64,000 nt of DNA, taken from NCBI GenBank assembly GCA_020845475.1, contig JADLFN010000059.1:46979-110978 (forward strand), given 5' to 3'. The translations under genes and the position numbers were made by a program. The notes beneath the pieces were generated by a model. The model did no database searches. It worked only from the letters and a program-made list of their open reading frames with translations, and was not told the DNA's origin. Every line of letters starts with the position of its first letter. Within the stretch, counting starts at the first letter, position 1. Source of the DNA: Planctomycetota bacterium (GTDB lineage: Bacteria; Planctomycetota; UBA8742; UBA2392). Positions 58,589 through 64,000 of this stretch are shown one piece after another.

Positions 58589-59713
58589 ATGTTCAAACGC
58601 ATCGCCATGGCAAGTTGCGCAGCCGCGCTGAGCCTGCTGGTTTCATCCACACAAATCGCGCAGGAAGCCCCGAGGGGCGAGCCGGAACTCGAGGCGCCCA
58701 AGGAGTTTGATTCCTATAACGTCATATTCGAGTGTTTCGCCAAGCGCTACGAAATCGAGCAGACCAAGCTCGACCGCCTCGCCAGGGATGCGCAATCCAA
58801 ACCCGAGGACCGGCAGGCGATTTTCACCGCGATAAAGAAAATCGATCTTGAGTACGTCGAAGTGCTGCGCAAATACCTCGACAAGTTTCCCAACGCCAAA
58901 GACCTCGAGCCCGCGCGTTACGAAATCGTGCTTACGCTTTCGCGCCACGAGGAGAAATTCGACGACGCCGTGAAGGCCGCCGACAGCTACCTCAAGGAGC
59001 ACGCCGGCAGCGAGCGCGCCAAAGACATTCACTTCGCGCGAGCCCAAACGCTTGCGCGCATGGCCGGTCGCGAGGATGAAGCCCTGCTCGCGCTCGACAC
59101 CTTTATCAAGCAGTTTCCCGGCAGCGACGAAGCCGATTTCGCCCGCACCCTGCGCGTGCGCGTGCTGCTGTTCATCGACAAAACGCAGGAAGCCGAGGAA
59201 GCCCTCAACGCGATCCTGAAAATGGAGAAAGTGCGCAAGAACGCCGAGGCCAAGCAATACATCGAGCGCCAGCTCGACGATCTGGACTGGATCGGCCGTG
59301 AGATGCCGCGCTTTGCGCTCGCCACGCTCGATGGCAGGGCAATTGCCAACTCCGACTTCGAGGGCAAGCCGATGCTGCTCTTCGTGTGGGACTCCAACAG
59401 CGGCGTGTGCCTGGAAGAGCTGGGCTATGTCAAAGCCGTCAACGACAAGCTCAAGGATCGCGGCTTCACCGTGCTGGCGCTGAGCGTGAACGAAAGCAAA
59501 CCCGCGCTCGAACAGTGGCTCAAGCGCAACCCGCTTGGCACAACCGTGGCCTGGGAAGACCGCGAGGCCGAGGGCACACTGATCAAGCGCCTCGACATCA
59601 ACGCGATTCCGTTTGGCATACTCGTTGATTCCAAGGGCAAGATTTACCGCTACGACGTGCGCAGCGACGAACTCATGCGTTACGCGACGCGCATGGTGGA
59701 GCAAGGCAAGTAG
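58589..59713 (+). CDS. Exported TPR-thioredoxin-fold protein with one Cys
   Basis: A 374-residue protein with AGGAGG before its ATG and a signal peptide (MFKRIAMASCAAALSLLVSS). Residues 60-235 are TPR-like helices. Residues about 236-374 are a TlpA/AhpC-TSA thioredoxin fold: MPRFALATLDGRAIANSDFE, FVWDSNSGVC, FTVLALSVNES and INAIPFGILVDSKGKI with the conserved cis-Pro. The usual CxxC is SGVC here (Ser271, Cys274), so disulfide exchange would need a monothiol mechanism. It is followed by the DUF2225 gene after 20 bases. Confidence 0.85.
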   Translation: MFKRIAMASCAAALSLLVSSTQIAQEAPRGEPELEAPKEFDSYNVIFECFAKRYEIEQTKLDRLARDAQSKPEDRQAIFTAIKKIDLEYVEVLRKYLDKFPNAKDLEPARYEIVLTLSRHEEKFDDAVKAADSYLKEHAGSERAKDIHFARAQTLARMAGREDEALLALDTFIKQFPGSDEADFARTLRVRVLLFIDKTQEAEEALNAILKMEKVRKNAEAKQYIERQLDDLDWIGREMPRFALATLDGRAIANSDFEGKPMLLFVWDSNSGVCLEELGYVKAVNDKLKDRGFTVLALSVNESKPALEQWLKRNPLGTTVAWEDREAEGTLIKRLDINAIPFGILVDSKGKIYRYDVRSDELMRYATRMVEQGK

Positions 59714-59733
59714 CTGGTCGCGGGGCCGCGCGC

Positions 59734-60357
59734 ATGACCATGATGGTGCCAAAATCGCTCAAGTGCCCGCTGTGCGTTCGAGAGTTCGAGTCGCAGATGG
59801 TCACGAGTTTCTCGGTAGGCGAGAAAGAGTCCGATTTCTGCCCGCGCTACCTTGGCGCCAACCCTCTGCCCGCGTTCCTTCACGTTTGCCCCGGGTGCGG
59901 CTTTGTTGGCTTCGAGGCCGACTACCGGAATCTTGATCCCGCCAAGGCCGAAAGCGTCAAGCGCGTGCTTGCAGGTTTGCAGTGGCAGGAAGGCCAGAGG
60001 CTGGGCGGCCCCGAGCGTTACAGGCGTGCGGCCCTGATTGCCATGTATAGCGGCAAAAAGAGCGCGCAGATCGCCGACCTGTACTTGCAGGCAACGTGGT
60101 GCTCGCGCATGGACGGCGAGCCCGAAGAAGAAGAAAAGAGCGCCCGCAAAAAGGCCGTCAAATACTTCGAGCTGGCCCTGGCCGCCCAGGAATTCGACAC
60201 CGCCGACTTGCCGGTGGTCCATTACCTGCTGGGCGAACTCTACCGAAGGCTGGGCGAATCCAAGAGAGCCCGCGAACACTTCGAAAGACTCGACGAATTC
60301 CAAGGCGTCGAGCCATGGCTCATCGACTGGCGCGACAAGCAGCTCAAGCAGTGTTAA
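59734..60357 (+). CDS. DUF2225 zinc-binding TPR-like protein
   Basis: A 207-residue soluble protein. Two CxxC pairs, KCPLC near residue 12 and VCPGC near residue 55, form the predicted zinc site, and FCPRYLGANPLPAFLHVCPG is typical of DUF2225. The rest is TPR-like helices (YLLGELYRRLGESKRAREHF). DUF2225 proteins are widespread in spirochaetes, Firmicutes and Planctomycetes, with no known function. Its TAA stop overlaps the stop of the convergent gene as TTAA. Confidence 0.88.
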   Translation: MTMMVPKSLKCPLCVREFESQMVTSFSVGEKESDFCPRYLGANPLPAFLHVCPGCGFVGFEADYRNLDPAKAESVKRVLAGLQWQEGQRLGGPERYRRAALIAMYSGKKSAQIADLYLQATWCSRMDGEPEEEEKSARKKAVKYFELALAAQEFDTADLPVVHYLLGELYRRLGESKRAREHFERLDEFQGVEPWLIDWRDKQLKQC

Positions 60358-61040
60358 TTCACTTCCGGTTCGTCGTTGACTCTTATGCGTTTGTTGCGGG
60401 CGGGTGACATGCGGGCTTCGAGTTCGGCGATAACGTGGGCGGTTCTTCCCAGCACGTTGGGGTTGGCGAGTTGCACCAGCTTGAAATCGACGCTAAACGG
60501 CATGTAGGCGCTGATCTGATCCACGAGCGCGCTCAGGTCGTTTTCATCGGTGATCAGTTGCCTGAACTTCTCGCCGCCTTCGCGCAGGGCATGCAGCGCC
60601 AGTGCTTTCAACTCCGTCGCCAGGCCGTTGCGCCAGCTTGCCACGCTGGCGATGGTTTCTTCGACCCACTCCATCACAAACTCACGATAGGGCCTGCCAT
60701 TCTCGATTTCTTTCACTAGCCGCGCACGGCCGAGGCCTTGCAGAATCACGAGATAGCGGCCATCTGGCAGCTTGTTGAAATCGACCATGCGGCCGAGGCC
60801 CACAATGTTGAAAACGGGCGGCTCACCCAGCGTTTCGGCGTTGGCTTCGGGCATTTGCGTGCCCATGGCCAGCAGGCGTTCGCGCGGTTGTTGCTCAACG
60901 ATATCCTCGATCATCCTGCGATAGCGCGCCTCAAAAATATGCAGGGGCAGGTGCGCGTGGGGAAACAGCACGACATCCGGCAGCGGGAACACCGGGATTG
61001 CGCGTGAAATATCCGGCAGCCTGATGGATTTCTCGTTCAT
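60354..61040 (-). CDS. Lon N-terminal (LON substrate-binding) domain protein
   Basis: A 228-residue protein consisting of the LON substrate-binding domain without the ATPase or protease. IPVFPLPDVVLFPHAHLPLH followed by IFEARYRRMIEDIV is diagnostic, as is the strand-rich first half and the helical second half. The ATG at 61040 is used because homologs start here; the frame is open upstream but carries the upstream gene in another frame. Such stand-alone domains are common and uncharacterised. It follows the 61066 gene by 25 bases on the same strand. Confidence 0.9.
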   Translation of the reverse strand: MNEKSIRLPDISRAIPVFPLPDVVLFPHAHLPLHIFEARYRRMIEDIVEQQPRERLLAMGTQMPEANAETLGEPPVFNIVGLGRMVDFNKLPDGRYLVILQGLGRARLVKEIENGRPYREFVMEWVEETIASVASWRNGLATELKALALHALREGGEKFRQLITDENDLSALVDQISAYMPFSVDFKLVQLANPNVLGRTAHVIAELEARMSPARNKRIRVNDEPEVN

Positions 61041-61065
61041 GGCCGACCTGCAAGGCAACGGCGCG

Positions 61066-61467
61066 CTACTCCTTGGCTTTAATATACAACGTGCGGGACT
61101 TCTTGGAGACTTCGCACAGGCCCAGTTTTTCGAGCAGCGGCGGGAAATAGCTGGCCAGGTTCCCGTTGGTCGAGAAAGTGCGCAGAAAGGCCTCAAGGGA
61201 GTCGGGATCGGGAAAGGTCTCCTCGCGGCACGGGCCCAGCTTCACTTCGCCTTGTGCCTTGATGAAAGCATAGGCCTCGCGAATCACGCGGTCGCGCTCC
61301 CAGAAAATGACGTTCGCTTCTTCCTCAAAGTTCGCCATCTTGTTGCGGAAGCCCACAAAGCAATGAATGTCGCCATTGCGTTCTTCAACGTGGAAGGGTT
61401 TCTTCAGGCCGCAAGTCTGGTAATCACCGCCAAGCGGTTGTTTCAGCGCGGCTTCGAGGTCAGGCAT
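61066..61467 (-). CDS. Hypothetical soluble protein
   Basis: A 133-residue protein starting at ATG 61467 (MPDLEAALKQPLGGDYQTCG). Strand-like FHVEERNGDIHCFVGFRNKM is followed by an acidic helix (NFEEEANVIFWERDRVIREA) and a C-terminal helical part ending SRTLYIKAKE. No domain is recognised. The base composition and codon pattern match its neighbours, and it probably forms an operon with the LON-domain gene. Confidence 0.7.
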   Translation of the reverse strand: MPDLEAALKQPLGGDYQTCGLKKPFHVEERNGDIHCFVGFRNKMANFEEEANVIFWERDRVIREAYAFIKAQGEVKLGPCREETFPDPDSLEAFLRTFSTNGNLASYFPPLLEKLGLCEVSKKSRTLYIKAKE

Positions 61468-61541
61468 GTGTTCACCGTGTAAGGAGCGACATGAAACGCC
61501 CACTAAGCCAAAATAGAGGCCGCTGTCAAACGGGAGCGTGC

Positions 61542-62699
61542 ATGAGACAAGTGGCGATCTTGGCAGGGCTTTGTGTGGCGTTGCTTGCGCTCAGGCCGTC
61601 GTGCGAAGCCCAGCCGGCGGCAAAGGATCCCATTTTGGTTGGCGTGATGTTGCCGCTTTCTGGATCGATTGCCGATTTTGGCAAGTCGGCGCATCAGGGC
61701 GTGCTGCTCGCGGCAGAACAGATCAACGCGGCGGGTGGCATCAAGGGCGCGCAAATCAAGCTCAAGGTCATCGACACTCGCAGCGACCCGGCCAAAGTTG
61801 AAGCCGCGGCCAAGAAATTGATTAACGAAGACAAAGTATGTGCGGCCATCGGCGACGTGGCATCGGGCCACACCCTGGTTGCGGCGCGGCTGTTCAAGGA
61901 CGCCAAGCTTCCGCTGATTACGCCCTGTTCTACGAACGACACGTTGACCGAGGGCAATCCGTGGTTGTTCCGGGCCTGCTTCGCAGACAAACAACAGGGT
62001 GAGGCCTGCGCCGTGTTCGCTCGCCAGCGCCTGCAGAAAAGCAAGATTGCCGTCCTCACTGAGAGAGACAGCGCCTACTCCAAGGCGCTGGCCGAGAGTT
62101 TCAAGAAAAGGGCCAAAGAGCTGAGTGGCGAGATCGTCGCCGAGAACAACTATGGATCAGGCACCAACGACTGGGCGCCCGTGGTTGAGGCACTGGGCGA
62201 CCTTTCCAAGCTCGACCTGGTTTTTGCGCCCGTGTATTACTCCGATGCCGCGATGATCACACAGGAGTTGCGCCAGCAGGGCTACACCGGCACGATTCTG
62301 GGCGGCGACGGTTGGGACTCCGATCAGATCGTGAAGCTTGGCGGCAAAGCCCTCGATGGCGCATACTGGGTTGGTCACTTCAACGCAGCCTCCGACGACG
62401 CCAAAGAATTCGTAGCAGCCTTTCGAAAAAAGCATGATGCGCAACCTGACAGCCTGGCGGCACTCGGCTATGACGCGCTGATGATGCTGAAGAAGGCGTT
62501 CATGGACGCCAAGACGACCACCGGTAAAGAAGTGGCGGACGCGCTGGCGTCGCTGAAAGAATTCAAGGGCGCAACGGGCCTCATGAGCATGGACGAAAAG
62601 CGCGTCACGAAAAAGAGCGTGTTCTTTTTCCGTGCCAAAGGCGAAGCGATAACGTTCGATCGCGAACTGAAAGCCGAGGACGTGGCCAAGGCGAAATAA
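61542..62699 (+). CDS. ABC transporter substrate-binding protein, LivJ type, copy 1
   Basis: A 385-residue periplasmic type I binding protein. The signal peptide (1-25) ends near CEAQPAA; there is a Cys at residue 22 but no good lipobox. Then come VGVMLPLSGSIADFGKSAHQ, AAEQINAAGGIKG and TPCSTNDTLTEGNPWLFRAC, all typical of branched-chain amino acid, amide or urea receptors, and LGGDGWDSDQIVKLGG in the second lobe. GGGAG precedes the ATG. It is about half identical in its motif regions to the next gene. No permease or ATPase gene is in the window, so the ligand cannot be inferred from context. Confidence 0.92.
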   Translation: MRQVAILAGLCVALLALRPSCEAQPAAKDPILVGVMLPLSGSIADFGKSAHQGVLLAAEQINAAGGIKGAQIKLKVIDTRSDPAKVEAAAKKLINEDKVCAAIGDVASGHTLVAARLFKDAKLPLITPCSTNDTLTEGNPWLFRACFADKQQGEACAVFARQRLQKSKIAVLTERDSAYSKALAESFKKRAKELSGEIVAENNYGSGTNDWAPVVEALGDLSKLDLVFAPVYYSDAAMITQELRQQGYTGTILGGDGWDSDQIVKLGGKALDGAYWVGHFNAASDDAKEFVAAFRKKHDAQPDSLAALGYDALMMLKKAFMDAKTTTGKEVADALASLKEFKGATGLMSMDEKRVTKKSVFFFRAKGEAITFDRELKAEDVAKAK

Positions 62700-62795
62700 C
62701 GTAACAAGCCTGAAGACTCTTGAGGCAGCGCGCAAGCCAGCTATTCTTGCCGCCCGTCACAACTCAAACCTGTCGCACCCGAACGGAGATCCGCA

Positions 62796-63986
62796 ATGCA
62801 GAGGATATTCGCATTTGCCTCAATCATGCTGGCTACGGTGGCATTGTTCTATCTCGCCGGCTGCAAAGACAAAGGCAACGACGCCGGCGGCGGCGGTGAT
62901 GGCAAGGGAGGGGGCGAAGTCAAGGTGGGCGTATTCCTTGAACTGAGCGGTGGTGTCGCTGAATTTGGCAAGGCCACTAACCGCGGGATCGAGTTGGCCG
63001 CAGAGGAGATCAATGCCAAGGGCGGCATCAGCGGCAATACGATCAAGCTCATTACCTACGACATCAAGAGCGATTCAGGCGAGTCAACAACGGCCGCCAA
63101 GAAGCTGGCGACGGACGACAAGGTGAACGTAGCCGTTGGAGCTGTTGCCAGCAGTCTCTCCAAGGCGGCCGCCCCGACATTCCAGCAGAACGGCATTCCC
63201 ATGGTCACTCCGTCTTCGACGAATCCGACAGTCACGGAGATTGGCGACCGCATTTTCCGCGTGTGTTTTATTGACGACTTTCAAGGTGCGGCCTGCGCCG
63301 AGTTTGCAATCAAGGACATGAAGTCGAAAACGGCCGTTGTGGTTCTTGAAAAAGGCAGCGCCTACAGCCAGGGCCTGGGGCGGTTCTTCAAGGCGCGCTT
63401 CGAGAAGTTAGGCGGCAAGTGCATCCCCGATCAGGAATGGCCCCCGGGCGAGAAGGACTTCAGCACGATCGTCAGCAACATCGCGAAGTCTGAGGCGAAA
63501 GTGGATCTCGTGTACATGCCTTTCTATTACGAAGAAGTGGCGGCCATGGCCAAGGAATTGCGCAAGCAGGGCGTTGATGCGCAGATGCTTGGCGGCGACG
63601 GTTGGGAAAGCCCCACACTGGTGCCGCTTTCTGACGGCAAACTTGAGGGCTGCTACTTCGGCAACCACTACAATCCCAAGACTGACAACGCAAAGACCAA
63701 GTCGTTCGTAGAGGCATACACGAAGAAGTTCGGCCATGAGCCAAACAGCCTTGCGGCGCTGGGCTATGACGCCATCTACGCCATCAAGCAGGCCGCCGAG
63801 GCCAAGGGCGGCGTCTCGCGCGACCAGATCACGCAGGGGCTGGCTGCGCTTAAGGACTTCAAAGGTGCCACGGGTACGTTTGATCTCGACGCCAAGCGTA
63901 ACCCGCGCAAGAACATTGTAATGTTGAAAATCGTGGGCAAGAACTTCGAGCAGGTTCGAGAGATCAAGCCTGGCGACGTCGAGTAA
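62796..63986 (+). CDS. ABC transporter substrate-binding lipoprotein, LivJ type, copy 2
   Basis: A 396-residue lipoprotein: the signal peptide ends LAGC (Cys23), followed by a Gly/Asp-rich flexible linker and a LivJ fold (VGVFLELSGGVAEFGKATNR, AAEEINAKGGISGN, TPSSTNPTVTEIGDRIFRVC, LGGDGWESPTLVPLSDG). It is a tandem paralog of the previous gene, which lacks the lipid anchor, so one may be anchored and one free. The 96-base gap between them has no terminator. Only 14 bases of the window remain after the stop; the transporter genes may lie beyond. Confidence 0.93.
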   Translation: MQRIFAFASIMLATVALFYLAGCKDKGNDAGGGGDGKGGGEVKVGVFLELSGGVAEFGKATNRGIELAAEEINAKGGISGNTIKLITYDIKSDSGESTTAAKKLATDDKVNVAVGAVASSLSKAAAPTFQQNGIPMVTPSSTNPTVTEIGDRIFRVCFIDDFQGAACAEFAIKDMKSKTAVVVLEKGSAYSQGLGRFFKARFEKLGGKCIPDQEWPPGEKDFSTIVSNIAKSEAKVDLVYMPFYYEEVAAMAKELRKQGVDAQMLGGDGWESPTLVPLSDGKLEGCYFGNHYNPKTDNAKTKSFVEAYTKKFGHEPNSLAALGYDAIYAIKQAAEAKGGVSRDQITQGLAALKDFKGATGTFDLDAKRNPRKNIVMLKIVGKNFEQVREIKPGDVE

Positions 63987-64000
63987 TGGCAGTCATCTAA

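Noticed and set aside
58643..59752. A 369-codon minus-strand frame
   Set aside because: Antisense to the TPR-thioredoxin gene, which has a signal peptide and a perfect ribosome site.
63986..64000. Start of a permease gene after the last receptor
   Set aside because: The ATG overlapping the stop reads only four codons before TAA at 63998-64000.

Overview
The window is GC-rich, densely packed bacterial chromosome with 50 supported genes, no rRNA, tRNA, CRISPR array, insertion sequence or prophage. The gene set suggests Planctomycetota or a close relative: a large MoxR/DUF58/von Willebrand cluster, HEAT-repeat plus EF-hand and PQQ-propeller secreted proteins, an ImuA-ImuB-DnaE2 mutasome, and many long Pro/Ala/Lys-rich low-complexity extensions. 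This placement is inference from gene content; no marker gene in the window proves it.

Layout. 1-2131: unknown genes and two DinB-like paralogs, each followed by a GC palindrome. 2152-3696 (-): rsmB. 3975-17845 (+): one co-directional block encoding a HEAT/EF-hand protein, a PQQ-propeller protein, MoxR ATPase, a one-helix membrane protein, DUF58, a BatA-like VWA protein and a giant VWA/amidotransferase-fold membrane protein. 17935-20924 (+): holA and two one-helix proteins of unknown function. 20929-26244 (-): imuA-imuB-dnaE2. 26322-32597: nnrE, a thioesterase, a lipoprotein, mnmE, yidC, a hydrolase. 32667-36869: an aspartase/fumarase-family lyase, a lower-GC patch (interrupted DUF4253 gene, Uma2 nuclease, small Cys protein), UPF0316 and DoxX. 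36987-42990: a multidomain secreted amidase, riboflavin synthase, an FdhD homolog without its cysteine pair, an aminotransferase. 42992-49925: a second DUF58/transglutaminase/VWA module. 50078-53609: a divergent pair, a STAS-zinc-ribbon protein and an MshEN-domain protein, that share a short RPPTG motif. 53689-61467: signal peptidase I, FtcD, an AONS/KBL-type synthase, a thioredoxin-fold protein, DUF2225, a Lon-N-domain protein. 61542-63986: two paralogous LivJ-type binding proteins, with the transporter presumably beyond the window end.

Themes. (1) The two DUF58/VWA modules look like two halves of one envelope system of the MoxR AAA+ type; only the first carries MoxR. (2) Degenerate 7-base tandem arrays, with a different unit at each locus, sit directly against the start codons of at least four genes, two of them in the MoxR cluster and one in the second VWA module; another array of this kind lies inside the rsmB coding sequence. 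This is the strongest unexplained signal in the window. (3) Small GC palindromes with compensatory changes occur at gene ends, at one start and inside genes. (4) Convergent genes commonly abut or overlap at their stop codons. All motif and repeat calls were made by eye; no database search was possible.
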